Source: Edaphobacter modestus (lineage in GTDB: Bacteria; Acidobacteriota; Terriglobia; Terriglobales; Acidobacteriaceae). Taken from it: a stretch of DNA of 64,000 nucleotides. The first letter of the stretch is position 1. Every line of letters starts with the position of its first letter. Location of the stretch: contig NZ_SHKW01000001.1 in the NCBI RefSeq assembly GCF_004217555.1, forward strand, positions 4,650,001-4,714,000, given 5' to 3'. This document shows positions 34,753 through 44,676 of the stretch, one piece after another. The notes under the pieces were generated by a model. The model was not told where the DNA came from and made no database searches. It saw nothing but the letters and a program-made list of their open reading frames with translations. Both the position numbers and the translations under genes were made by a program.

Positions 34753-35784
34753 CTATACCGTTGGTGTCGATGCAATCTCGCTCTCCAGGCGCTCGCGCAG
34801 CGCGGGTTCGAGGTTTCCTCCGCTCAGCACCACTGCGACCTTGCGTGCCTCAGGAAGCTGGTGGGCATGAAACAGTGCCGCAGCCAGAGTCACAGCCCCG
34901 CTCGGCTCTGCAACCAGCTTCGTTGCCGTCAGAATCACGCGCATCGCCGCAAAGATCTCCTCCTCGGTTACGGTCACGATGCCGTCGACGTGGCGCAGGA
35001 TATGCTCGAAGTTCAGTCTTCCGAGACTCTGGGTCCGCAGGCCATCGCCAATGGTGCGCACCGTCTTTTCGGCGGGCCACTCCACCAGGGTCTTTGAATA
35101 AAAACTCTCGCGTGCATCTGCGGCCAGCTCCGGCTCGGCTCCCCACACCTTCACGGTGGGAGATGCGAGGCCCGCTTCCGCCGCGAGCTTCACCGCCGTA
35201 GCGGTCCCACTCAAAAGGCCGCCGCCGCTTACCGGCGAGATCACCAGGTCCACATCGGGAAGCTGCTCCACGATCTCCAGCCCGCAGGTGCCCTGGCCAG
35301 CGATAATCTCCGGGGCATCGTACGGTGGAATCATCGCGTAGCCGAACTGCGCCACAAGCTCTTCGGCCCTGATCCGCCTCTCCGACGAGGCAGGTCCAAC
35401 CTCGACGATCTCCGCACCCAAAGCCTTTGTAGCGGCTTTCTTTACCTCTGGAGCATTCGATGGCATCACGATCACGGCCTTCGCCCCCAGCGCTCTCGCT
35501 GCATAGGCGACCCCTTGCGCGTGATTGCCGCTGGAGTAAGTGATCACTCCGCGCGACCGTGCCTCGGGCGAAAGCTGCGAGACCATGTTGTACGCACCGC
35601 GCAGCTTGAAACTGCCGATGGGCTGTTCGCTCTCGGCCTTGATGTAGAGATCGAACACAGGCTCCGGCAGCTTCGACAGCTGAAGCCTGGCCCGTTCCAC
35701 CCGATAGAGTGGCGTCCGTACCGCAACGCCGCTGATCCTCTCCTTCGCCGCCCGTATGTCATCCAGAGTTACAAACTCGCTCAT
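34753..35784 (-). CDS. ilvA: Threonine dehydratase (catabolic type, no ACT domain)
   Basis: A 343-residue fold-II PLP enzyme deaminating threonine to 2-oxobutyrate (or serine to pyruvate). PLP Lys is in GSFKLRGA near residue 50, SSGNHAQGVAYAA follows, the phosphate loop is SGGGLLSG and the end is LSGGNLE. There is no C-terminal ACT regulatory domain, so isoleucine feedback is unlikely; a serine racemase/dehydratase role is the alternative. Start chosen at 35784 (MSEFVTLDDI) since the preceding eight residues look unlike the family. Confidence 0.85.
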   Translation of the reverse strand: MSEFVTLDDIRAAKERISGVAVRTPLYRVERARLQLSKLPEPVFDLYIKAESEQPIGSFKLRGAYNMVSQLSPEARSRGVITYSSGNHAQGVAYAARALGAKAVIVMPSNAPEVKKAATKALGAEIVEVGPASSERRIRAEELVAQFGYAMIPPYDAPEIIAGQGTCGLEIVEQLPDVDLVISPVSGGGLLSGTATAVKLAAEAGLASPTVKVWGAEPELAADARESFYSKTLVEWPAEKTVRTIGDGLRTQSLGRLNFEHILRHVDGIVTVTEEEIFAAMRVILTATKLVAEPSGAVTLAAALFHAHQLPEARKVAVVLSGGNLEPALRERLESEIASTPTV

Positions 35785-35829
35785 AGACAGCATCATAAAT
35801 CGCCGCACGGGAAGCTTTGGGAATAGAAG

Positions 35830-38076
35830 CTAGAAGACCCGGCCCACCGAGATAAGCCACTTGCGATGATCGCTGTCGCCGATACTAAGGCCGCCTGTCA
35901 CCGGACCTATGAGTGTCTTGATCACGACAACAGCAGCCACGTCGTTCGGAGTGTGAGGAGTCTGTGCATTTCCGCCATACATCTTGCCGATCTCGTAGAA
36001 CCCGCCGGCGTAGATTGCGTCTGCGAAGATTGGATTGAGCCTTGCCAGCAGGTGCAGATATCCAACCTGGCCCAGGAAGTAGTCTGTACCCAACAGCTCA
36101 TTTCTCGCGTATGCGCTCAGCCGCAGGGGGCCGCCGAGTGTCAGCCCGGCCAATCCCAGATTACTGGCTCCAAAGCTGGTGCCCCCCAGGACTTGACCGA
36201 CGAGAATACCCTTCGATCCGACCGGAATAAAGTGCTCCAGCCGTCCCGTCAGCTGGGAGTATCCTCCCGGACCATTCGGCCGTTTCGTGAAGTAGTTATA
36301 AGTTGTCGATACGACGCTGCCCGCCGAAGGCACCATCACGTCGTTTTGACCCAGGTACTGAAACCTGACGCGACTGACAAATGGGATCAGGCTGAACTCC
36401 TGCAGCCCATCCGTACCGATGGTGCGGTGCGTGTTAAACCACTGAACATCCTCGCCCACACGCAACTCCGTTCGCGAATTGAAGATGTAGCCAAGGTCTA
36501 CGCCCAGTCCGTTTCGATTCTCCTTGTACTGCTCCTGCTGTTGACTCCCCTCATAGTATGGGTTGAGCTGGCGCGACAGATACGCGTGAGGCGACACAAA
36601 AGTGCGCGAACCGGCCTTGAGCGGCTTGAACAGCTCTCCAGTCAGACTTGCAGGTTGACCCAGCGTGCCGTCCAGTCTTAACTCCGAACCTGGTCCGGCA
36701 ACGTTGAAGAAGGTCGCGCGCACGGCGATTCCCAGTTGGACGTTGTTGGCGTCGTTCGCGAAAATCGGAAACCCAAGATTCATGAACGGAGGCCCCCACG
36801 ACTTATTCCGTGGGCGGATCAGAAGACCCACCTTACCGTCCCGTTCTGTCAGGTTGTAGTTGATTGTGGAGTAGAGTCCCGTTCCCTGCAGATCCGCAAT
36901 AGTTTTTTCCATCGCGGCAGTATCGACAGGTTTCCCGACATACTTCAGAAACCGGACGTGGATATCGCTCTGCTGTGTGCCGCCCACTCCATAGACCTCG
37001 ACAAATTGCGGGACAGGAATCTCTGTTCTGCGCCGAGACCTTCGCTCAGCCATGTAGGCCGCCCACTCGGTATCGTTCAGGGAATACTTCTTGAGCTCCG
37101 CATTTTCAAGCTCCGCAGCTTTATACCCCAGTGGAATGACCTCTTCGTTCTTTTGAAAATCGAGGGTTCCGATCTTGCTCACATCCGACGAGATAACGAT
37201 GTCGGAGTTTTTAAGGCTGTTGATCTCATTCCTCGCAACCATAATGGAGAGGTTGCTTCCTACGACTCCCGTAAGCGACTCCAGGGATCCGGGTGTCGGC
37301 GGCCCCGTATTCAGGTACGACGAGATCACGACCTGGGCGCCCATCGATCGGGCGACATCCACGGGCAGGTTGTCGACCGCGCCTCCGTCAGAGTAGAACT
37401 CGTTGCCATGTTGAACCGGCGCGAACATCCCCGGGATGGACATCGTAGCTCGCAGCGCCTGAGAAAGCGATCCGTCTTGGAATACATGAGGCTCGCCCGT
37501 GTTTAGCTCCGTGGCGACACAGCGGAACGGAGTCGGCAGGTCGTCAAAGTTTTTCAGGTTCCAGTAAGGAAGCATCACTCGATCGAAGAGCAATCCCACC
37601 GCTGCTCCTGAATTCAGAGCACTGGGCAGTACCAGGCCATGTCTAAGGCCGAACTCAAGCCGGTTGGGATACGCAAGCTTGTCCTCTTTGCGCCGGTAGC
37701 TCAGCGCGGGGAAGGGCACCTGCCCGCTCAGAACCGCAGGCCAGTCAATCCCCTTCACAAAGCTTTTGATCTCGTCCGGCTCCAGCCCTGAGGCATACAG
37801 GCCTCCCACGAGGCCTCCCATACTGGTCCCGGCCACGTAATCGACCGGAATGTGATGGTCCTCCATCCACTCGATCACGCCGATGTGAGCGAATCCCATG
37901 GCGCCGCCGCCCTCGAGCACCAGCCCAATCTTTGGCCTGCCTTCCGCTGAATGTGCTCGGGCAGGCCTGGTCTGCTGCCCAGGCGTAGGGTGCTGCTGAG
38001 CTGACACAGCCTCCGGAGTTGCCATCGCTCCTGCGAAGACCAGAGCTAGGCCGCGGCAAAATGCGAAACTCAACAT
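35830..38076 (-). CDS. Patatin-like phospholipase, type Vd autotransporter
   Basis: A 748-residue protein with AGGGTGA 5 nt before the ATG. A signal peptide (cut near VSA-QQ) precedes a patatin lipase domain: oxyanion loop GGGAMG at 56-61, nucleophile Ser85 in GTSMG and catalytic Asp230 in YSDGG. A POTRA-like segment follows (VRFLKYVGKPVDTAAMEKTI), and then a 16-strand-type barrel of about 300 residues ending KWLISVGRVF. This is the PlpD (type Vd) layout, which exposes a lipase on the cell surface. It heads a minus-strand run with ilvA, the SH3 gene, GNAT and uppP. Confidence 0.88.
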   Translation of the reverse strand: MLSFAFCRGLALVFAGAMATPEAVSAQQHPTPGQQTRPARAHSAEGRPKIGLVLEGGGAMGFAHIGVIEWMEDHHIPVDYVAGTSMGGLVGGLYASGLEPDEIKSFVKGIDWPAVLSGQVPFPALSYRRKEDKLAYPNRLEFGLRHGLVLPSALNSGAAVGLLFDRVMLPYWNLKNFDDLPTPFRCVATELNTGEPHVFQDGSLSQALRATMSIPGMFAPVQHGNEFYSDGGAVDNLPVDVARSMGAQVVISSYLNTGPPTPGSLESLTGVVGSNLSIMVARNEINSLKNSDIVISSDVSKIGTLDFQKNEEVIPLGYKAAELENAELKKYSLNDTEWAAYMAERRSRRRTEIPVPQFVEVYGVGGTQQSDIHVRFLKYVGKPVDTAAMEKTIADLQGTGLYSTINYNLTERDGKVGLLIRPRNKSWGPPFMNLGFPIFANDANNVQLGIAVRATFFNVAGPGSELRLDGTLGQPASLTGELFKPLKAGSRTFVSPHAYLSRQLNPYYEGSQQQEQYKENRNGLGVDLGYIFNSRTELRVGEDVQWFNTHRTIGTDGLQEFSLIPFVSRVRFQYLGQNDVMVPSAGSVVSTTYNYFTKRPNGPGGYSQLTGRLEHFIPVGSKGILVGQVLGGTSFGASNLGLAGLTLGGPLRLSAYARNELLGTDYFLGQVGYLHLLARLNPIFADAIYAGGFYEIGKMYGGNAQTPHTPNDVAAVVVIKTLIGPVTGGLSIGDSDHRKWLISVGRVF

Positions 38077-38239
38077 GCAATCACCCTGTTTTCATCCGCT
38101 CGCTGTCTTCGGGTATCACTGGAATATTCCCGTTTTGCTGCATTTTTCCCACGGAACTCCGGAACCAGTGATCATATTACGCCCCACATCCACGTTTCCT
38201 TCCTCTCCGTACCGCGGGCGGTACCCTATCTCCAAATAG

Positions 38240-38265
38240 AAAGAGCGTCCCGTAGGACGCTCTTT
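38240..38265 (-). terminator. Terminator of the RNase J gene
   Basis: An 11-bp stem AAAGAGCGTCC (38240-38250) / GGACGCTCTTT (38255-38265) with a CGTA loop, 27 bp after the RNase J stop. Confidence 0.85.
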
Positions 38266-38291
38266 TGCCGCACCCAACGGATCCGGGCCGG

Positions 38292-39956
38292 TCAGATTTC
38301 GAGGATCACCGGCATGATCAAAGGACGGCGGCTCATGCTCTTCTGGATAAATCGCTTCAGGTCGGTGCGGATCTTCTCCTTGACGACCCCGTAGTCTGCC
38401 TTCTCTTCGTTCGACGATCCGTCGAGGGTGCGTTGAACTACCTGTCTGGCCTCGGCGATCAGGCCCTCTTCCGGCACCGCCATCCCGCGCATCACGATCT
38501 CCGGCAGGTTCTCAAGCCTTCCTGTGCCCTTATTGATCGCGATGATCGGTAGCACGATACCGTCTTCACTCAGGTGCCTCCGGTCACGGATCACCAGGTC
38601 CTCCACCACATCGGAGGCAGCACCGCCTGAATCGATGCAGACCCTGCCTACGGTTACGTTTCCGGTCTTTGTCGCCGAGTTTCTGTCCAGCTCGAGGACT
38701 TCGCCGTCCTCCATCAGGATGGCCTTCTCGACCAGGCCCATGGACGAGGCCAACTCCACATGCCGCTTCAGATGGCGATAGTCCCCATGGATCGGGACAA
38801 AGAACTTCGGACGGACGAGGTTGATCATCAGTCGCAGCTCTTCCTGGCTGCCGTGTCCGCTCACATGGATCAGCCCCGCTGTGCCGTCGTCGTAGATCAC
38901 CGTGGCGTCGCGCCGCTCCAGGTGGTCGATCACCCGATAGATCGACTTCTCGTTGCCGGGAATCACGCGCGAGCTCATCAGCACGGTATCGCCCGCGTCG
39001 ATACGGGCAAACTTGTGGTTGTTCACCGCCGCCCGGCTCAACGCACTCATCGGCTCGCCCTGGGTTCCGCTGATCATGATGCACAGCTTCTCCGGGGGGA
39101 AGTCCTTGATCTGTCCGGGATGAATCAGCAGGCCAGGAGCAGGCTCCAGATACCCGAGGTCCTGCGCGATCTCGGTCGAGTTATCCAGGGACCGCCCGAT
39201 GATCGCAATCTTTCGTCCATGCTCTGCTGCCAGCTCCATCGCCAGCCGAATCCTGTGGATCGACGACGAGAAGCAGCTGAAGAACAGCTTCTTCTTAGTC
39301 TGCCCAAAGATCTCATTCAGACGTGGCCGTACAGCTTTTTCGCTTGGCGTGTATCCACGGCGGTCCACGTTGGTGGAGTCCTGCAGCAAGGCCAGAACAC
39401 CCTGCTTGCCCAGCTCGGCAAACGCCTGCAGATCAAATGGCTGCCCGTCTGTTGGCGACAGATCCACCTTGAAGTCGCCCGTGTGCAGCACGACCCCCAC
39501 CGGCGTGTGAATCGCGAGCGCCACGCAGTCCACCAGCGAGTGCGTCACTCGAATCGGCATGATCGAGAATGGTCCCAGCGTCAGTCGGTGCCCTGGGATG
39601 ATCTCGTTCAGCTCCGCATCGTCCAGCAGGTTATGCTCTTCGAGCTTGCCCTCTACGAAGGCCAGCGTGAACTCTGTGCCGTAGACCGGAACGTTCAGCT
39701 CCGAGAGAATCCACGGCAGACCGCCGATGTGATCCTCATGCCCGTGAGTCAGAACGATACCGCGAACCTTGTCGCGGTTCTCCGTCAGATAACTGATATC
39801 CGGGACAACGATGTCCACTCCCAGCAGCTCTTCTTCGGGGAACATCAGTCCGGCGTCGATGACTAAAATGTCATCCTGCCAGCGGAGGGCCATGCAGTTC
39901 ATTCCGAACTCACCCAGCCCACCCAGCGGAATCAGCTTCAACTTGTCTTGTGCCAT
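38292..39956 (-). CDS. rnj: Ribonuclease J
   Basis: A 554-residue metallo-beta-lactamase/beta-CASP ribonuclease for mRNA decay and rRNA processing, with endo- and 5'-exonuclease activity in the family. The zinc motif HGHEDH is at 71-76, with further ligands in THSLVD and LHTGDFKVD. The beta-CASP part carries GTQGEPMSALSR, and HVSGHGSQEELRLMI is typical of RNase J. The C-terminal domain is present. Genomes with RNase J often lack or supplement RNase E, which cannot be judged here. Confidence 0.95.
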   Translation of the reverse strand: MAQDKLKLIPLGGLGEFGMNCMALRWQDDILVIDAGLMFPEEELLGVDIVVPDISYLTENRDKVRGIVLTHGHEDHIGGLPWILSELNVPVYGTEFTLAFVEGKLEEHNLLDDAELNEIIPGHRLTLGPFSIMPIRVTHSLVDCVALAIHTPVGVVLHTGDFKVDLSPTDGQPFDLQAFAELGKQGVLALLQDSTNVDRRGYTPSEKAVRPRLNEIFGQTKKKLFFSCFSSSIHRIRLAMELAAEHGRKIAIIGRSLDNSTEIAQDLGYLEPAPGLLIHPGQIKDFPPEKLCIMISGTQGEPMSALSRAAVNNHKFARIDAGDTVLMSSRVIPGNEKSIYRVIDHLERRDATVIYDDGTAGLIHVSGHGSQEELRLMINLVRPKFFVPIHGDYRHLKRHVELASSMGLVEKAILMEDGEVLELDRNSATKTGNVTVGRVCIDSGGAASDVVEDLVIRDRRHLSEDGIVLPIIAINKGTGRLENLPEIVMRGMAVPEEGLIAEARQVVQRTLDGSSNEEKADYGVVKEKIRTDLKRFIQKSMSRRPLIMPVILEI

Positions 39957-40146
39957 GAAGTTTCTATCTTAGCATCGGCAATCTATCCCCTTTAGAAACA
40001 GCGATTGTCGATGGACCTTCTCGTTCCCCAGATTCAACCCTTTCCACCTAGATCCGCGCCTTTCACTTCAGTCGATGCGATACCAGGCTGTCGAGTGATG
40101 AAGGAATGACTTTTGGGTGACAAACCCTAAACAATTCAAGCCTATG

Positions 40147-40195
40147 GACTCATATAAGACTGATTCAGTCGTATTTAATTCAGATCATATGAGTC
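40147..40195 (+). promoter_or_regulatory. Nested inverted repeat in front of the TonB receptor gene
   Basis: The outer arms GACTCATAT (40147-40155) and ATATGAGTC (40187-40195) enclose a second palindrome GACTGA-T-TCAGTC (40158-40170). It is unlike a Fur box. It could be an operator or an mRNA structure. Confidence 0.5.
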
Positions 40196-40236
40196 GGATT
40201 TGCGCCCTCGCAAGAACCGAACTCCTTGGAACTTTT

Positions 40237-42654
40237 ATGGCTCAAACATTTGCGACGATTTGTATGCGATTTTTCCTTTGCTTTCCGCTCTCTTTGACTC
40301 TTCTCTTGATCTTCTCTGGAGATTCGTTCGCCTTTGCTCAAGCGGCCATGGCTGATGGTCGGGTGGTCGATCCTTCTGGCGCTGCGGTGATTCATGCGAA
40401 GGTGACGCTTATGAATAGCGAAGACCATGTGCCGATCTCCACCGTTACCAGCGACTCCGGTTCCTATCATTTTCAGTCGATAACACCCGCGCTCTATTCG
40501 CTGACGGTAGAAGCAGATGGGTTCGCCCGCTATCAGCAGACGGAGATCAACATCACGCGTGGACGTCCTGAAATCCTCGATGTACGGCTGCAGATGGAAT
40601 CAGCATCCCAGTCCGTCACCGTACGGGTCGATGAGCTGTCTCTGCAGCAGATTCCAACCGTTGGCAAGACGGAGACGAAGCTCGAGGACATGCCGATCAG
40701 CGTCCAGATCATCGGTCGCGATCTCATGAGCGCTCAGGGCGACGTCGAGCTGAAGGATGCGATTCGCAACTCCAGCGGCGTAGTTCAGGGTGGCAGTGAT
40801 GGCTTTGGTTTTGGAGACCGCTTCCAGATTCGCGGACTCGAAGCGAGAATTTACAACGATGGATTCTCCGACGGCGACGAGCGCAACGGAATTCCCCACT
40901 CCCTCAATGGTGTCGAACGGGTCGAGGTCCTCGAGGGCCCCGGTTCTTCGCTGTTCGGCAGTGGGCCTCCGGGCGGAACGATCGATGTCGTGCACTTTGT
41001 GCCATCCCCTTTGCTCAGCTACGGCGGAACCTTCCAGTCCGGCTCATTCGGTCTGTTCTCCGGGAACGGCTACATCACCGGGCCGACCATTGTGCATAAT
41101 CTCAACTATCAGCTCGATGGTTTGGCGCAACACGAGGATGGCTTCCGTTCGCTCGGCAGCGCGGACTATGAGCTTCGGCCTGTGCTGAGCTGGGCCTCGA
41201 GAAAGAATCTCTTCAGCTTTGTCGCCGATGCGAGGGAACTGCGGGCGACACCCGACCCCGCAGGGCTGATCTATCTCAACGGGCAGCCGATTACAAGCGT
41301 CTCACGGGAGGCCAAGTACTCCACGCCGTTCAGTGTCGGCGATCAGAGTCTGGCAAGGGTCACCCTCTCCGATGTATGGCAAGCCAGATCTAATCTGACC
41401 GTGACCAATCGTTTCTCTTACATGTACCGCAATCTTTGGATTCTGAGGAACGGTGATGGAGGCACGGTCACTGGCATGGTCTTCAGTGGAAGACAGCTGA
41501 GAAAACAGCATGATCTTCTCAGTGACTTCGACTATGAAGCGGAACCTGTTTGGATCTTCCGGACCGGCAGGATTCGCCATACCCTGCTGACGGGTTTTGA
41601 AGCGCAGCATCAGAGTGTAACGGCGAATCGTGCAACCGCCGATCTGAATAACATCACGAACATCTTTGCGCCGGTTGTTCCGGAGACATCGACCGATGGC
41701 CTCGTCTTTCTTCAGGATGCAAAGCACTCTGGTTTCCTCGACGATCTCAGCGCGAACTACTTCGGTCTCTATGCAACCGACCAGATCGATGTGACCCAGC
41801 GATTGAAAGTACGCATTGGTGGTCGCCAGGACTGGTGGGATACCAGGCTTGCACCCCAGGTCTTTGTCCCGGGTCGAATCCTGTCAGGCAATGCTCTTAT
41901 AGAGCCTCCGAATGTTTACACGAGAGACGACTCCCCCTTCAGCTGGAATGCGGGCGCAGTCTACCGCATCCTTCCTGGCGTCTCTCCCTTTTTCGGAGTG
42001 GCGCGGAGCAATCTGGTGAACTTCAACTCAGAGGCTACGCAGAATGGTGTTCAGGCGCCGGAGTCAGGGCTGCAGTATGAGGCAGGCGTCAAAGTCTCCG
42101 CCCTCGACAACCATCTGATGTTTACGGCGGCGGGATTTGATGTGAAGCGCAACAACGTCTTCACCCTTGTGGGAGACGTACCTGTCTTCAACGACCAGAA
42201 GACGCAGGGCGGGGAAGCGAACCTTCAGCTTCTCTTGGGGCGCAGATGGAATATCACGGCCAACGCAACCGGGCAGCATGCCTCTCTCACAGACAATCCT
42301 TCCAATCCCGCTGCGACCGGCAAACGTCCCGTCGGTGTGCCGCAGCATATCTTCAACCTCTGGACCACGTACGATCTCAAATTCGCGGGCATCCGTGGCT
42401 TCAGAATCGGCGGAGGAGTGACGAACCGTGACCGGATGTACGGCGACTTGCTCAACACGAAGTTCATCCCGTCGTTTACAACCGCGGATGCGGTCCTGTC
42501 GTATGCAGTACCGAGATGGAATGCTACGTTCGGGGTTCGCAATCTTGCCGACACAAGATACTTTGTCGCTGCCAATGGTGCAGGAGGATTTGTCGGCGAC
42601 GCACGCTCAGTCTTCGGTTCCCTTCGATGGACCTTCGGTTCCCGCCACGAATAG
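40237..42654 (+). CDS. TonB-dependent siderophore receptor
   Basis: An 805-residue outer-membrane receptor for ferric-siderophore uptake. A signal peptide (FFLCFPLSLTLLLIFSGDSF) is followed by a carboxypeptidase-regulatory-like domain (GRVVDPSGAAVIHAKVTL). A plug domain comes next (KTETKLEDMPISVQIIGRDL, then SLNGVERVEVLEGPGSSLFG), and then a 22-strand barrel ending SVFGSLRWTFGSRHE. The plug matches FhuA/FpvA-type receptors. The frame is open upstream to 40117; ATG 40237 with TTGGA 6 nt upstream is preferred, leaving the inverted repeat non-coding. Codon use is less C-ending than in its neighbours. Confidence 0.87.
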   Translation: MAQTFATICMRFFLCFPLSLTLLLIFSGDSFAFAQAAMADGRVVDPSGAAVIHAKVTLMNSEDHVPISTVTSDSGSYHFQSITPALYSLTVEADGFARYQQTEINITRGRPEILDVRLQMESASQSVTVRVDELSLQQIPTVGKTETKLEDMPISVQIIGRDLMSAQGDVELKDAIRNSSGVVQGGSDGFGFGDRFQIRGLEARIYNDGFSDGDERNGIPHSLNGVERVEVLEGPGSSLFGSGPPGGTIDVVHFVPSPLLSYGGTFQSGSFGLFSGNGYITGPTIVHNLNYQLDGLAQHEDGFRSLGSADYELRPVLSWASRKNLFSFVADARELRATPDPAGLIYLNGQPITSVSREAKYSTPFSVGDQSLARVTLSDVWQARSNLTVTNRFSYMYRNLWILRNGDGGTVTGMVFSGRQLRKQHDLLSDFDYEAEPVWIFRTGRIRHTLLTGFEAQHQSVTANRATADLNNITNIFAPVVPETSTDGLVFLQDAKHSGFLDDLSANYFGLYATDQIDVTQRLKVRIGGRQDWWDTRLAPQVFVPGRILSGNALIEPPNVYTRDDSPFSWNAGAVYRILPGVSPFFGVARSNLVNFNSEATQNGVQAPESGLQYEAGVKVSALDNHLMFTAAGFDVKRNNVFTLVGDVPVFNDQKTQGGEANLQLLLGRRWNITANATGQHASLTDNPSNPAATGKRPVGVPQHIFNLWTTYDLKFAGIRGFRIGGGVTNRDRMYGDLLNTKFIPSFTTADAVLSYAVPRWNATFGVRNLADTRYFVAANGAGGFVGDARSVFGSLRWTFGSRHE

Positions 42655-42723
42655 GGTGAGAGCTGTTGAGCCGCAGGGAGATGCAGGTCGGAAAGTCACG
42701 AATTTCATCTGCGCAAAGAAATG

Positions 42724-42758
42724 CCTGGCGAAGTGAAGAACTTCGCCAGGCCTTCTTC
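42724..42758. terminator. Bidirectional terminator between TonB receptor and dapD
   Basis: A 10-bp stem CCTGGCGAAG (42724-42733) / CTTCGCCAGG (42741-42750) with CCTTCTTC on the plus side and CATTTCTTTG on the minus side. Confidence 0.85.
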
Positions 42759-42775
42759 AGCCGCCTAGATGGATA

Positions 42776-43630
42776 TCAGCGAAGAATATCTTCGAGCACG
42801 AGCGAAAGCTCGGTCTTCTCGTCCCGGTACTTCACAATGACTGGGGCCGCGATGCTCAATCCCCACTCCGCGCCCTTACCGTTCCTAATGGTCCGCGAAC
42901 CCGGCACAACCACCGCGCCCTCGGGAATCACCAGCGGCGACTCCGCCGTCGCCTTGTAAACCTCGCCCTTCACCAGGTCGTACACCGGCGTACCGCGCGT
43001 CAGCACGGTTCCAGCGGCGATGACCGCGCGCTTCCGAACAATCGTCCCTTCGTATACGCCTGTATTCCCCCCGACTAGAGCATCGTCCTCGATGATTACC
43101 GGGCTCGCATTCACAGGCTCCAGCACGCCGCCAATCTGCGCCGCCGCGCTCAGGTGCACGCGCTTGCCAATCTGCGCACAGCTTCCTACGAGAGCGTGCG
43201 AATCCACCATCGTGCCTTCATCGACGTATGCGCCCACATTCACATAGGCAGGCGGCATCACCACAACGCCCTTGGACAGGTATGCCCCGCTCCGCACACT
43301 CGATCCGCCGGGAACAACGCGCACGCCATCGGCCACCGCAAACCGTCGCGCCGGATACGTCGCCTTATCGACGAACCTGGAACCGTCCGGACATCCCATC
43401 TCCACCATCTGGCCCAGCCGGAATCCAAGCAGAATCCCGCGTTTCACCCACGCGTTCACCCGCCAGCCGAGTGGCGTGGAAGCATCAGGCTCTGCCGAGC
43501 GCAGGGAACCTGCCTCGAGCGCTCCTCGCAGCGCCAGAAATGCTGCCTCTGCGTCCTTGTTTCCAATCGCCTCCGCGCCCTGCGCGAACCAATGTTCAAC
43601 CCTCTCCTGCAACGAACCGTTCAAGCTCAC
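42776..43630 (-). CDS. dapD: 2,3,4,5-tetrahydropyridine-2,6-dicarboxylate N-succinyltransferase
   Basis: A 284-residue left-handed beta-helix enzyme that succinylates tetrahydrodipicolinate, which commits this organism to the succinylase branch of lysine/DAP synthesis. Hexapeptide repeats run from about 100 to 235 (PPAYVNVGAYVDEGTMVDSH, GGVLEPVNASPVIIEDDALV). GTG start with AAGG 7 nt upstream. It lies 47 bp downstream of dapA and shares its transcript. Confidence 0.95.
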   Translation of the reverse strand: MSLNGSLQERVEHWFAQGAEAIGNKDAEAAFLALRGALEAGSLRSAEPDASTPLGWRVNAWVKRGILLGFRLGQMVEMGCPDGSRFVDKATYPARRFAVADGVRVVPGGSSVRSGAYLSKGVVVMPPAYVNVGAYVDEGTMVDSHALVGSCAQIGKRVHLSAAAQIGGVLEPVNASPVIIEDDALVGGNTGVYEGTIVRKRAVIAAGTVLTRGTPVYDLVKGEVYKATAESPLVIPEGAVVVPGSRTIRNGKGAEWGLSIAAPVIVKYRDEKTELSLVLEDILR

Positions 43631-43677
43631 CTGTCACCTTTTCTCTTTGAAGTCTGTTCTTACGGCGTAGCGCCCTT

Positions 43678-44598
43678 CTACGAAACGCGCCGTGAATCAC
43701 CTTGCGCCGCAACCGGATGCAGCAGCCCCAGCTCTTCAACCAGTGCCTCCAGCCGCTTCCGCCCCGCATCGCTCACCGGCACCATCGGCAGCCGCAACAC
43801 ATCCTCGCCGCGGCCGATCATCCTCAGCACAGCCTTCACCGGAGCAGGGCTTGGCTCCCAGAAGTGAGCCAGCATCAATCGGAAGTAGCGCCGATTGATA
43901 TTCCGCGCCTTCTCCCAGTCGCCTGCCAATGCCGATCGCACCATCGCCGACATCTCCGCAGGAATCACATTCGACGCCACCGAAACCAGCCCCGCGCCAC
44001 CGAGTGCGATGAGCGGCAGAGCCACCGAGTCGTCTCCGGCGAAAACCTTGAAGCCCTGCGGGGCCGTCGTCAGCAGTTCCGTAATCTGTGAAATATTCCC
44101 GCTCGACTCTTTGATTCCGATAACGTTCGGAAGCTCCGCCAGCCGGAGTACCGTAGCAGGTTCCAGGTTCACGCCTGTGCGCCCAGGAATGTTGTACAGC
44201 AGCACCGGAAGGTCTACAGCCTCCGCAATCGCGCGAAAGTGCTGGTACTGGCCCTCTTGCCCGGGCTTGTTGTAGTACGGATTTGCGGTCAGGACGCCCG
44301 AAAGTCCAGACACCTGTGCCAGCTTCTTCGCCTTGGCGACTGCCTCGTGAGTGGAATTGTTGGTGCACCCGCCAAAGACCGGAACTCGCCCGGCCGCAGT
44401 CTCTACAACAACTTCCACTACCCGCAGCCACTCCTGCTCGCTCAGCGTCGCCGCCTCGCCGGTCGTGCCGCATGGAACCAGGAAGCTAATGCCGCTCTCA
44501 ATCTGCCATTCGACCAGAGCGCGCAGCCCGGCCTCGTCCACGCTCGAGTCCCCGCGGAAGGGAGTCACCAGCGCCGTTCCACAACCCATCAATTCCAT
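43678..44598 (-). CDS. dapA: 4-hydroxy-tetrahydrodipicolinate synthase
   Basis: A 306-residue aldolase-type TIM barrel condensing aspartate semialdehyde with pyruvate. It has GTTGEAATLSEQEW near residue 42, the Tyr of LLYNIPGRTGVNL and the Schiff-base Lys in VIGIKESSG. It follows a terminator and leads dapD, so dapA-dapD is its own unit apart from the asd-lysC-dapB operon. Confidence 0.95.
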   Translation of the reverse strand: MELMGCGTALVTPFRGDSSVDEAGLRALVEWQIESGISFLVPCGTTGEAATLSEQEWLRVVEVVVETAAGRVPVFGGCTNNSTHEAVAKAKKLAQVSGLSGVLTANPYYNKPGQEGQYQHFRAIAEAVDLPVLLYNIPGRTGVNLEPATVLRLAELPNVIGIKESSGNISQITELLTTAPQGFKVFAGDDSVALPLIALGGAGLVSVASNVIPAEMSAMVRSALAGDWEKARNINRRYFRLMLAHFWEPSPAPVKAVLRMIGRGEDVLRLPMVPVSDAGRKRLEALVEELGLLHPVAAQGDSRRVS

Positions 44599-44676
44599 AA
44601 TGAATGCAAGTTTACCGCGTAGCAGCTGACCTTGGATCAGGCATCAGTCCCCCCCGCTCAAATCTTTCGCGACAAC

